Notes under the pieces: model-generated
The model's input: only the letters and a program-made list of their open reading frames with translations
Told to the model about the DNA's origin: nothing
Databases searched by the model: none
Translations under genes and position numbers: made by a program
Part shown: positions 37,101-48,010 of the stretch, one piece after another
Numbering within the stretch: position 1 is the stretch's first letter
Layout of the letters: every line of letters starts with the position of its first letter
DNA from: Otis tarda
Lineage: Eukaryota; Chordata; Aves; Otidiformes; Otididae
Reading direction: 5' to 3'
Length of the DNA: 64,000 bases
Assembly (NCBI GenBank): GCA_026413225.1
Contig: CM048552.1
Location: 185,972,053 to 186,036,052 of the forward strand

Positions 37101-38069
37101 TTTGAGAATCAGTGTTTCTGTGCCTTGACTAACCCTTTTGTATTTTGCAGTCTTTATCACCCTGGTCTCTTCAGGCAGGCAGTGCTGTTACCAATATGCC
37201 AGTGTGGGAAGGAAGCACTCTAAGTGAAAACGCTTCTAGATACTTCCCTAAATAGATATAGTTTAGCTCTTTCTTGATATTTTCCAGACTTGTTTTCTAT
37301 ACCTTTATGAAGATAATCTCTTAGTAGAAGTTCCTTCCACCAGTAGACTGGAAAAGCAAGCTCCACAAAGTGCTTCAAACATTACTTTATTCCGGATATG
37401 ATCATAAGGAGACAACAGTGCAAACTTCCTTCAAAATTAATAACCTTACCTTTTATTCACTTTCATGATTCACTGGCAAGGCCATGATGTTCATGTGTAC
37501 CAGAAATGAATGCATATTGATTCACTTCAAAGAACCTCTGTTACTGCATAGGTAAGTAATTTTGCCTTAAAAAGAGAACATTTCCTATTTGGCCATGCAT
37601 ACACTAGACATGTGTAGAGTTTTAGCTTTCTGATTGCTTAAATCAAAGTCATTTAAGCTGTTTCCTGAAGGCTTTTTGTTGCTTTCGCTAATAAGTTGCT
37701 AAGGACAACCAGCCTTCAAACAAAAAACATCCAGGTGGGTTTTAGTAGATAAAGATTTGGTTTCCTGTAGATAGCCGAGCTCCTCACAGTCAGATGCACT
37801 CTAAAATAACTCAGGCTGGTTCTTCAGCTTCTTTTGGGAGTTTTACAATAATTTATGTACCTAAGATAGCCATTTGCACCTTGTAAACTTGGGTTTATGC
37901 ACATACCCTGATTAGTGAAATACCACTCCATCACCTGACAGATGTGCAGTCACAGAGTCAAGATGCAGAAGTGTCAGTTTGAGCCTTGCTCTGGAGTCAA
38001 AATGAAGGTTACATAAATAAATAACCTAGTCTTTCAGACTGGAGAGCTCAGTTGTAAAACTAGCCTTTA
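34166..38069. other. No firm gene; GC-richer patch at 34.7-35.7 kb
   Basis: The patch at about 34730-35720 is richer in GC and in long frames than its flanks. They include 130 codons on the plus strand at 34712-35104 and 143 on the minus strand at 35195-35626. Neither shows a domain, and frames on opposite strands overlap. It has few CpGs, so it is not a second CpG island. A perfect 13-bp tandem (tgaaatcataacc twice) is at 36500-36525. The rest is AT-rich without a recognised repeat. Confidence 0.4.
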
Positions 38070-39217
38070 CTTTCTGTTCTGGTTTTGTTTGGTGAGGGGG
38101 GGCTACAGTGGCAGCTTCTGTAGGAAACTGCTGGAAGTTGCTTCCCTTTGTTCAGTGGACTCGGCCGGGCATAGGGCGGACCTGCTGCTGGCCAGGGATG
38201 AGCCAATTGGTAGTAGAATATTCCATGATAATTCCACTGCGATAATATATTTAAGAAGGAAAAAAAAAAGGAGTGAAGAAGTGAAGAAGCTGAAGCGGGG
38301 GCAGAGAGGGGGAGGAGCGAGCCTTGTGGGCCTTGCAGCCCTCACCCTCTGGCCTCCTGCGGGGCGGCCGCCTGGGCCTGACTCGGCCTGACCCGGCTGC
38401 AAGAAGTCGAGAGGAGATGAGATGTGAATGAGATGTGAAAAGGTCCTAAGAGGCATTTGCCAGCCTGTTGTGAAGAATTTTTCTTGTGAGAGGAACAGCT
38501 GCAGACGCCAAGGTCAGTGAAGAAGGAGGGGGAGAAGTAATGTGGCTCCTGGCCAAGATTCCCCTGCAGCCTGTGGTGATGACCATGGTGAGGCTGGCTG
38601 TGCCCCTGCAGCCCATGGAGGCCCACGGAGGAGCAGAGATCCACTCGTGGAGGACCCCACGTCGGGGCAGGAGGATGCCTGAAGGAGGCTGTGGCCCATG
38701 GAGGGCCCTGCTGGGGCAGCTGTTCTGGAGGGACTGCACCCCATGGAAGAAATGACCCATACTGGAGCAGTTTCACGAAGGACTGTGGCGCGTGGATGGG
38801 ACCCCACGATAGAGCAGAGGAGAAATGTGAGGAGTTCTTCCCCCGACGACGAAGCAGTGACGTAAAACAATGCGTGATGAACTGACCGCAACCCCCATTC
38901 CCTCTGCCCCCTCTATGCCGCTTGTGGGGGAAGGTAGTAGAGATAATGTTAAGCCCGGGAAGAGGGAGGGGTGGGGGGAGGTTATCTTGTTCTCTGTCTC
39001 ATTCTCCTGCTGTTTTTAGTAATGAATTAATAGTTTTCCCCAAGTCAAATCTCTTTTGCCCGTAATGGTAACTTTAAAGATTTCTTCCTGTCCTTATCTC
39101 AAACCTCGAGCCTTTTTTTTTTCTTATATCTTCTCCCCCTATTCTCTCAGAGGGTGGGGAGAGTGAGAGAGAGATTGCATAGTCTGGTCCCAATCAGGGC
39201 TAAACTACGACACTTTC
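38070..39217 (+). mobile_element. Solo LTR (1138 bp) with 5-bp target duplication (CTTTC)
   Basis: The LTR spans 38075-39212 on the plus strand. It begins TGTTCTGG and ends CTACGACA, with CTTTC duplicated at 38070-38074 and 39213-39217. A TATA-like TATATTTAAG lies at about 38246-38255, so transcription would start near 38275-38280. The R/U5 part is GC-rich. No internal retroviral sequence adjoins it. It is the same family as the inverted LTR at 44938-46066. Open frames of up to 144 codons on both strands are by-products of GC content. Confidence 0.95.
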
Positions 39218-42200
39218 TTTTGTGCAGTTTTTGCTAGTACTTCTGGGATACTTTGCTCATCCCACCTCCATAGGTTACCTTGGCTCAGGCAAATCATTCT
39301 TTAACAAGACTCCAAGCACTGCTCAGTGCCAACAGACAAGTGTTTGTGCATCACCAGAAACAAAGCGTAACCAGGCACCCCTTATATAAGCTGAAATACT
39401 GTCTGTTAGCATTCTGATATTGCTATGTTCTCTGCTGCAATAGAATCAAACAACGTTGTAGCCCTCATGGCATTTTCCGCACTTTCATTGCCCTGAGGGT
39501 AAAAGGGAATAGGGACTCACTAGCTAATTAATTCATCACCGTTGATTTGAAGCAACTCCTTCAGCAGAGTCTCTCTCTCCTGGATGTCTCCACAGAGTTT
39601 TTCTGTCTTTTGCCTTTAATGGGAAATGTTTCAACCCCTCTAGCTCCTGAATCAGTATGCCTGCCCTGCCAAAGTGGCAGTGGTTTTGTGAAATCTCTTT
39701 GTAATCTCCTTGGGCAAGATATTTATACTAAAAATAGGAATACTCGGTTCCTTACAATTAGTGATCATGCCTTTGCTTGGTAGGCAATTGTTAGTGTATT
39801 TTTCAATGTATTTTCCCCGCTTCAAGAGCCACACTAAGTTGTTTTTTGTGGCCAAGGAGCCTTTCCCTCAATTCAGATCTGTCTGTTTTCTCATAATCTC
39901 ATTTTTTATTTACTCAGAAATCTGCTGTTTACCAACCAGATCGTGCTCCCACTCTTGTCCTGAACTTTTGAATTACCAGAGAAGATGAGTCTGCTACAAT
40001 AGGTTTGAATCATTCCTATTCTTCATCTTATTTTCCAGATCTATTGCAATTCCCATGGCTACAGTTATACGAGTAATAAGTATGCTGAACCATTCTCTCA
40101 CATTGAGCTGAACGGCCCAGATCCATATTGCAAAACTTTGACCCCTTCAATCTTTCTGACCCTCTATCTTTTCCAAATGGCCTATTGCAGTGACCATGGT
40201 AACTTCCAAATCATGCATGGAAATTAGGAGAGCAGGTTGGCGCTCCCAGTACCAGATTGTTTTATCCATTTAACACTGTAGACCATCTGAGAACATTTCT
40301 GGTGTGTGAGAACATCTCTAGGCATGCATTATTTCATTCTTATAATTGTAGCCTGTATTTCTTAAAATAGCTGTTTCATAGATTCTTGCTCTTCCCAGGG
40401 ATTTCTATTTGTCAGATTTCCCAGTGGGGATTTTCCCAGTAAACAACATCTAAGGTTTAAATTTTTTTCTACTGTAAATACTACTGGTTTTTACTGCTCA
40501 TCTCTAATCTTAAATACACAGAGCCGTTGGTAATTGCTGTCAGAACCTCCTCAGCCCTGTATTTGAGAAGAGCCCAGTGATGGCTTTCAAGGGGCACAGT
40601 ACGCTGATGGCCCTTTTGCCAGCCTTCCTCTGTCTCAGAAGCTGAGGATATTTCTTTTCTCACTGGATTCCCCTAGTGTATCCAGTCCTGTCCAGTTTCC
40701 ATGCACTCCCCCTGCCAGCCAGGAACCAACACCAATGTCCAGTGCGTGGTGGTGGAGTCAACATGAGGGGACAATTTCCTTACCTTTCCAATGACTCTGT
40801 CTTTGCTTCTCTCCCCACTGAGCATCACATTTTGTCAGGATCGCCTTTCTCCTGCTGCACAGTAGCCATCCTTTCCTGCTAGTCTCTGCCTAGCTGCAGA
40901 GACTTCTGTCTCTTATTGCTTCTGTCTACTTATTGGAGACCTCCTTTGATACCCTTCCCACAACTGACTGAAGTGTGTTAACAAAAACAATCATTCCTTT
41001 ATTACTTGATTTAGGAGTTCACCAACAACCATTTACATGCCTTGGGTCTTGTTGTCCTGGGGGCAACAATCAGATGCTCAAACCCAAGACAATCTTCAAA
41101 GGACTTGACTCTTCCTCCTTCTGAATTAATCTGGGCACCAAAGGCCTCATACTCTCCCAGGCCTATCTTGAATGATAGTACCCAAGGTTTATCCAAGCCT
41201 AGCTTTACCAGCCTAGGCCCTGGAGAAGAAACAAGCATTTGAAATCTCAATATTCTGTCATAGCTGTGTTAGCAACAGTCCACCTCTTTCTATTGCTGCC
41301 CACATTTTATTAATACTTTTCCAAACATAAGTGGGCATCATTGCTATGAATAAATAATAATTCCTACAAGAGAATTCCTTATGTCTGTCAGTTCAGGTCT
41401 TAGTGTTGATCTGTGTGCTTTACTGTTCAGCCTGTGTTTAGCTATTGATTAGTGATGCCACTGGAAGAGATCTCTGCCTCCCTCCTGTGCCCTTCTAGTT
41501 ACAGTCTGGCAAGCACTAAACATGTCTGGATTAATCATCTTGTGCTATTAAAAAAAAAAAATCCACCCTTTTCCCTTGATTCCTTTTGCCTCTTCCTGCA
41601 GTTCATTAAGACCCCTTGAAGCCTTTCAGAAATCTTTTCTCTTAAAATTTCCTGTCTTCCTTTTTTTTTCCCATGGAGTTTTAACCTCACTTAGGAAGGC
41701 GTTTCATTTCCAGCATGGGCCAGGTGTGGCCTGCTAGTACTTCTATAAAAACAGATTCTCCTGCATCAGACATATATCTTTCAAGTTAAAATTAATCCCC
41801 TGGTCTTTAAGTTAAGGAATTAAGTCCTTTATTAAGTCCGTAAATAAATCCTTGAGGAGTAACTCAATACTGAAATATTTCTACCTTAAGGTCAAAACCA
41901 CAAGAAGTTGACTCTTTTTCCAGCGGTGCCCTGATACTGTTGTATTTTCCTTTCCGATCAGAAGGAAGTAGCTGCCTTTCCCCTCTTCCCTCCCCCAAGT
42001 CATATATCTCAGAATTAGGCTGCTTGCGTAAGGTTAACCCTCTGGAGGCAGAGATACCTGCTGTAGGGAGGAAAAGATGTAGCAGTGATCAGTTTGATCA
42101 TATAACTCATATAAACAGCTGAGCCAATAGCAGGGACTTGCTTGCCAAATGAACCTCAAAATGCATCTGAATCAGTTTCTAGGAAATACTGGAGAGGTGT

Positions 42201-42549
42201 TGGTACTTGTGACCTGTGCTTGGTAGGAAGCTGAGTATCAGGATCTCTCTGGCTGTACTCCTGGCACCTTATGCAAGACCAGAAAGAGGCAGAGATGTAA
42301 TTCCAATAATTGTGTGAGAAAATGGTATAACGGGGAGGCATAAAAATTCCTTGGGAACAGACGAAACTTCTAGAGTAAAGGGAGCCATACACAACAGAAC
42401 CTCGTTTGAACCATAAAGTTATCATGCTGTTGGCACTTAGCTTAAGAAGGTCACAGGTCAGTATTTAAATGGAAGTGCACGTGGTTTGAGATGTAGCATC
42501 CAGTAGAGGAAAACTCATGGAAACTCTGTGTTACTGAGTAAAAGGCAAG
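39218..42549. other. No gene recognised
   Basis: A mixed-composition stretch. The minus strand has several frames with internal stops that read somewhat protein-like (for example 41011-41250, containing FEDCLGFEHLIVAP). I could not tie them to a retroviral or cellular domain. An A12 run lies at 41550-41561. No terminal repeats or target duplications were found bounding the region. Confidence 0.35.
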
Positions 42550-42917
42550 ACTGAATATTGCAATATTCAAGTAGGAAAATGGGACAGAGAGACTAGAGTA
42601 GAAAATTTCAATGAGGATATTGGTGTAATAGGTATATCAGAAACCTGATGGGACTCATGATGATACAGGATGCAAAGTATTCGGTAAAGATGAGGAGACC
42701 TGTGCTGATGGAGGAGATCTGCTCTGTTACAGAAAACTTTACTCATGTTAACTAAGTGTTCACAAAGGAACATGGAATCTTTGTGGACTGAAATCCAGAT
42801 TTATGAATGAAAAATACAGTATTAGCATGTAATATTGTATGATCATATTATGAGTGTAATTATACTCCTATTACATTATTTTCTAGTATATTATTGTTAC
42901 TACATAATATTACATTA

Positions 42918-43021
42918 TAAAATCACAGAACAGTTGTGGCTGGCAGGCACCTCTGGATGTTCTCTAGTCCAGTCCCCCTCCTCGAGACAGGGTCAGCTGG
43001 AGTAGGTTGCCCAGGACTTCA
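42918..43021 (-). mobile_element. CR1 3'-end fragment (older subfamily) inside the ancient LINE
   Basis: On the plus strand 'aaaatcacagaacagttgtg' is followed by 'ggcaggcacctctggatg', 'tctagtccagtccccctc' and 'ggttgcccaggac'. That is the reverse complement of an avian CR1 3' end of the 'dispersed-octamer ATTCTGTGATT' type. It interrupts the endonuclease part of the ancient plus-strand LINE, so it inserted later. Confidence 0.8.
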
Positions 43022-44932
43022 TGAAAGAACAATATCAGCATATAGTGTCTGTTACCATGGCAGAGCCATTTTGTAGTTGTGACCATGATGTACTTGGATT
43101 TACAACATTTCCAGAATAAAAAGAAGCAAGAAAACCCAAAGAAACAAGAAAAAAACCCTTAAAGCTATTACATTTTACAAACAGGAAGTATATATATTAT
43201 ACAGAAGTATGGATGCTTATTAAGAAGGTGTTTACAAGGGCATTGAATATCTGCACACAACTTTGGGACCAGTGATGGGTACCATAGTGGAGAAATAAAG
43301 TAAATGTTTTCTGCCAGTCAAAAAAGATTTTAGAAAGCACAGAATGTAGGCAGCATGGATTGCAATGAATGCTATTAAAAACAAGACAACTTCCTTCGAG
43401 CAGCTGAAGTCCTGTCCAAATAGGGTGAATGGAAAGATCTGTAAGCTGTAATTAAGCACAAAAATGTAGCAAGGCAGGCCAAAAAAAAAAATCCCTCCTA
43501 AAAACCCCCAAAATCTAAATAATCCAGGAAATTATTTACTAAAAACCAGTAATAAATCCTAAAACCACATCAGGAGCAGGAAACCTGTCAGTGGATTGTT
43601 AGGGTAGCTCAGTGATCGAAGTGTGAAAGACACAGGGGAAGAAAAAGCCAGAGACGAAAAAACCCAAATGTATTCATACTTTTTAGATCTGTCCACTGAG
43701 GAAGAGCCTGGATAGCCCTTCTTGCAGAGGATTTATCAGTGTACATGTCTCAATTTTAACTAAAAGTGTCTTGGAACAAACAGACGGATTTGACATGAAT
43801 GAGTCCCCATTACTTGATGGTCTTTATCCAAAGTGCACCAAAGAAGCTTCAGGTAGAAGTTGCTTAAGTTCTCACTGTAATGTGTAACTTTGCACTTACA
43901 GCTGTCTTAATACCAAAGGAATGGAAGACAGTTAATGTGAAAAATGGAACCACTCATTCAGGAACTTGGCCTGTGTACTAGACAAATTACTGGTAATGCT
44001 ATTAAAGAACCATTGAGAATTAGTGGGTAGATGCATAAACCAGATGTAGTGAGAAAGAACATTTTGTAGTGAGAAAATAACTTTTTTTTTTTTTTGTAGT
44101 GAGGAAGAAATTTTACAATGGGAAATTGTGTCATGCAAATATATTGGAGTCCTCTGAAGGAAAAGTAATGAGAATAAAGGAGATCTGGATTCAGCATACC
44201 TGGCGATGATCAGAAGATATTAAAGAATCTAAATCTAAAGGGACTTATAAAACAATTGAACAGCTGTTGGATAGAAGGGAAGATCCTTGCATGAATAATC
44301 AGGAGTGAGAGGGTAGAGGTTGCTACCAGTGCGTTTCAGAGGTCTTGTCTGGGACTTTATTGTTCCACATAATTAAATCTAGAAAAGAAGGCAAAAAATG
44401 AGGAGATAAAATTTGAAGATGATATGCAGAATGCTTTGCAGAATAGCAAAGATAAGGGCTGCCTTTGAAGAACTGCAAAAGCACCATGTGAGTATGAATA
44501 ACAGAGCAATTAGATGACACATGAAATTTAGTATAGACGGATGCAAAATGTTGTGCATCAGAAGCCTCCTTGTTCAGCAGTTTTACCTTTACGAGTAAGA
44601 TGCGGGGACTCTGAGCTGATTGCTGTCTCTCAAAAATGAGAGCTCACCATATGAAGACCTCAGCTTAATGTTCAGGAGCAGACAGAAAAACCCATGTTGC
44701 TGTACCATAGTGTAATCTGTAATGCACCAGTGTTTTTAACATTCTGTGCAGCATTGAGCTCCCCTGTCAGTGGATATTAAATCCGATAAGGTTTAGGGTT
44801 AAAAATGACCAATGTGTGCAACCCAGCTTCTGTACATGGAATCAATGTGTAGGTTGGGACTCTTCAGCCTGGCAAAGAGATTACAACAGGATGTGGCAAC
44901 AGTTTACAAAATCATGCTGTGTGAGGGTGTCG

Positions 44933-46071
44933 TAGTTCAGCCCTGATCGGGACCAGACTACGCAGTCTCTCTCTCGCTCCCCCCACCCTCCGAGAGAATA
45001 GGAGGAGATGATATAGGAAAAATGGCTCAAGGTTTGAGATAAGGTCGGGGAGAAATCCTTAAAGTTACCGTTACGGGCAAAACAGACTCGACTTGGGGAA
45101 AACTATTCATTTATTTGTAAAATTAGCAGGAGAATGAGACAGAGAACAAGATAACCTCCCCCCACCCCTCCCTCTTCCTGGGCTTAACATTATCTATACT
45201 ACCTCCCCTCCCGAGCGGCACGGGGGGGGAGGAAAGGGAATGGGGGTCGCGGTCAGTTCATCACGCGTTGTTTTATGCCGCTGTGTCATCATCCGGGGAA
45301 GAACTCCTCGCGTTCCTCCTCTGCTCCAGCATGGGGTCCCTCCCACGGGCCACAGTCCTTTGTGAAACTGCTCCGGCATGGGTCATCTCTTCCACGGGGT
45401 GCAGTCCCTCTAGAACAGCTGTCCCAGCAGGCCCTCCATGGGCCATAGCCTCCTTCAGGCCTCCACCTGCTCTGGTGTGGGGTCCTCCACGGGCTGCAGG
45501 TGGATCTCTGCCCCTCCGTGGACCTCCATGGGCTGCAGGGGGACAACCCGCTCCACCATGGTCATCACCACGAGTTGCAGAGGAATCTTGGCCAGGAGCC
45601 GCGTTACTCCTCCCCCTCCTTCTTCACTGACCTTGGCGTCTGCAGCCGTTCCTCACAACAGGCTGGCAGACGCCTCTCAAGATCCTTTTTACATCTTATT
45701 CATTTCTCATCTCCTCTCCACTTCTTTCAGCCAGGCCGGGCCGAGTTGGGCCCAGTCGGCTGCCCGGCGGGAGGCCAGAGGGTGAGGGCTGCAAGGCCCA
45801 CAAGGCTCGCGCCTCCCCCTCTCTGCCCCCCGCTCAGCTGCTTCACATCTTCTCTTCCTTTTTTTTTCTGTTTTCCCCTACTTAAATACATTATCGCAGA
45901 GGCGTTATCACGGGACGTTCTGCTACCAATTGGCTCGGCCTTGGCCAGGAGCAGGTCCGCCCTAGGCCCGGCCGAGTCCACTAAACAAAGGGGAGCAACT
46001 TCTAGCAGTTTCCTACAGAAGCTACCACCTTAGGCCCCCCCTCACTAACAAAACATCCCCAGAACAGAGGG
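44933..46071 (-). mobile_element. Inner solo LTR (1129 bp) with 5-bp target duplication (GAGGG)
   Basis: The LTR spans 44938-46066. Read on the minus strand it begins TGTTCTGG and ends CTACGACA, the same termini as the LTR at 38075. GAGGG is duplicated at 44933-44937 and 46067-46071. A minus-strand TATTTAAG (45881-45888) is its TATA-like box. It lies inside the outer LTR, 10 bp from that LTR's left end, so it is the youngest layer here. Open frames of up to 177 codons inside it are GC-driven. It is closely similar over its length to the 38-kb copy and in the opposite orientation. Confidence 0.95.
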
Positions 46072-46141
46072 ATTTCAGTGATGGTCCATGTAGGGCCACT
46101 GTGGGAAATTACAAGCTGCACACAGCTGTGAGAACGCAACT

Positions 46142-46201
46142 TTGAGAGAGGAGCTAGGAGGGTTGTTATCTCGGAGAGGGGAGCTAGGAGGGTTGTTATT
46201 G
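46142..46201 (+). repeat. 2 x 30-bp tandem repeat inside the outer LTR
   Basis: GAGCTAGGAGGGTTGTTAT occurs at 46151-46169 and 46181-46199 within near-identical 30-bp units. Duplicated U3 segments of this kind are common in retroviral LTRs and often carry enhancer sites. Confidence 0.88.
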
Positions 46202-46528
46202 AGCAGTATGTTGCTGCTATCCAGGAACCGCTGTTAGCCAGCAGGGCACGGACTTGGCAGGCCTTGCTGCATGCGCTGGCCACGCGTGCATCAACACCTG
46301 GTCAGTACTCTGCCACTGAATCTGCTGAGGGTGTAAACAGAGGCGGCTCAGAGCGGAGGAAGAGAGAAAGGACCCAGAGCACACTCTACGAACAACAGGG
46401 GACACCCTAAAGGTGCTGCGCCTACCTCCCTTCTCTCCTCTGACCCCGCTGATCATCATCCTCCTGCTCGGCGGTGTCTCCGGCTTAGTCGGGTTGGTAA
46501 GACTCTCACAAAGGGAAAACAGTACGCT

Positions 46529-46583
46529 GGTAACTGCTCATGCTAGGAACTGTAACTGCTTATGCTGGTAACTGCTTGTGCAA
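46529..46583 (+). repeat. ~20-bp imperfect triplication inside the outer LTR
   Basis: 'gtaactgcttatg'-type units occur three times (ctggtaactgctcatg, aactgtaactgcttatg, ctggtaactgcttgtg) just upstream of the LTR poly(A) signal. Confidence 0.75.
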
Positions 46584-47029
46584 GGCTATAATAGAGCAAT
46601 AAATACTGTTGTGCTTTTAAATATCATATGCTGGGTGATCTTTGTGCATAGGAATCCTATGAACCGGTTACACATGCGTGACTTGGAAATGGTGAATACA
46701 GATCGACTGTATTCACATTGAGTTTGGAAATAAAAGGAAACTTTTCACCTATTTTGATGCCGGAAAGTTGTATGTTGTCTTCCAAATGCACCACTTTTTT
46801 TTTCTGTAGAGGATCGAGGGGCCATCAAATGAAGTCAGTGGGAGCCAGATTCAGAATAAACAAAAGAAATTCTCTCTGCTAAAAATAGTTGTAATGTGAG
46901 AGAATACTAAGAGGAAGTACCATGTAAGTTTGCCTTGTTCCTACACTTCTCTGTCTGCCACTGATAGGATGCTGCTCTAGGTATATCCTCATCCTAAATC
47001 ACCCAACCTTTTCTTCCTATGTACGAAGA

Positions 47030-47300
47030 AACAATTTCTTCCTGCCCTTTTTCAATACAAGAAGCAAGGAGTATCAAAGAAACCTAGCAGGCAGCAGGTT
47101 CAAAAAGGATGAAAGGAGGTGATTTTCATGCAATATACATGTATACATATGTCTAATGTACACGATTGAATTCTGCAGCAAATATTTTCCATGATGTGTA
47201 CTTCTGCAAAGGAACTCTTCTTTGCAAGATGTTGTGATTGCCAAAGTTTGACATGGGCAAGTTCATTGAAGGAAAGCCCATCAAGCATTATTAAATTTCC
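47030..47300 (+). mobile_element. Second ancient CR1-clade 3' tail
   Basis: 'aatacaagaagcaaggagta', 'ggcagcaggttcaaaaagg' and 'attttccatgatgtgtac' followed by 'gggcaagttcattgaagga' match the same 3' coding and untranslated region that already appears once at 46815-46880. The copy therefore belongs to a second 5'-truncated insertion or to a duplication of the first. Its right edge is unclear and could extend to about 47510. Confidence 0.55.
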
Positions 47301-48010
47301 AGGCAGTTCTCCTGCAGCAAATCCTTGAGCAAGAGTTGTTGACAGCTGAAAGACTATTCCGGGGAAGCATCACTACATGCTTGACTTTTTATTGAACTAC
47401 TCTATAGGCATCCTTGATTGGTCCATGTCACAGGCAGGGTGCCAGGCAAAGTGAACATTTTGACTGATTTTGTGTGACCTTTCTTGGCATCTGATTTTCT
47501 CTTGCAATTACGTGAAGAACATGTGTGTACCTCTGCAGGTTTGATCTTCCAAAACCTGTCCTTCAGGATAAAGTTTGGGTTTTTTTTTTTTAAAAAAAAC
47601 AACTGACGGCAGTATATTGAATATATTAGCTCTTATATTTTCATCTCTTACACCAGAAAGAGCTTTTTCCCAGGTGCACACAAGTGACTGAGATCCAAGT
47701 CTAATTCTTATTGCATAGCTTATCGTTCAACATGATTTAAATAAAGCTACCATTGTGCGCTACCAAGGTGGTCATTGCTTTCTAGTTATGTCTCTTATGT
47801 TGCTGGTGAATAAAGGATGACCTGATGGCCACCCAACAGTGTGTTGATACATATTGGCCAACTCTTCATCACTGGTTCAATTTTTTTTTTCTTCCACTGA
47901 ATAGTTGCATAAAGGGAAGCAAAATATGTTTCAATGGCCATGGCCTGCAAACCTTGTGTATTGTATCTCAAGAAACGGTCAAACATAATGTGGTTGGTAT
48001 CTTTATAGAT
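47301..48010. other. No gene seen
   Basis: AT-rich DNA between the ancient LINE tail and the young CR1. Only frames of 60-67 codons are present and none shows a recognisable domain. A T/A run lies at 47580-47600. Confidence 0.4.

Larger units (their letters stand above)
44923..46677 (+). mobile_element. Outer solo LTR (~611 bp) interrupted by a second LTR
   Basis: The outer LTR runs from 44928 (TGTGTGAGGG) to 46672 (…ACCGGTTACA), and CATGC is duplicated at 44923-44927 and 46673-46677. Its first 10 bp are separated from the remaining 601 bp (46072-46672) by the inner LTR. A plus-strand AATAAA at 46598-46603, 70 bp from the 3' end, gives the orientation. Short tandem repeats in the body look like U3 or enhancer repeats. 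It inserted into the ancient CR1 relic, whose sequence continues on both sides. No internal retroviral DNA remains. Confidence 0.88.
42550..47000 (+). mobile_element. Ancient CR1-clade LINE relic, nearly full ORF2, split by nested LTRs
   Basis: Decayed plus-strand ORF2 is readable in order. The AP-endonuclease part shows DIGVIGISET at about 42614-42643, YRKDEETCADGGDL near 42665-42710 and the 'LWVRIR'-like GLKSRF downstream. Reverse transcriptase shows ESPLLDGLYPKC (43801-43836, the canonical SPGPDGIHP region) and WKTVNV near 43925. The FADD-type box appears as KFEDDM (44408-44425, A replaced by E), with MKFSIDGCKMLCI at 44521-44559. The end of the coding part is 'gactcttcagcctggcaaag' near 44858. 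The element breaks at 44927 and resumes at 46673 (…ggccatcaaatgaag… near 46821) after the LTR insertions. Many stops and indels show it is long dead. It is much older than the other CR1 copies and resembles CR1/L3-type elements of reptiles. Confidence 0.8.

Noticed and set aside
39218-41950. Suspected degenerate endogenous retrovirus on the minus strand
   Set aside because: Some frames read protein-like, but no gag, pol, integrase or envelope motif could be anchored. No LTR pair or target duplication bounds the region.
45194-46033. Frames of up to 177 codons at 45.2-46.0 kb and up to 144 codons at 38.1-38.9 kb
   Set aside because: They lie entirely inside the GC-rich part of solo LTRs. LTRs do not normally encode proteins, and both strands are open.
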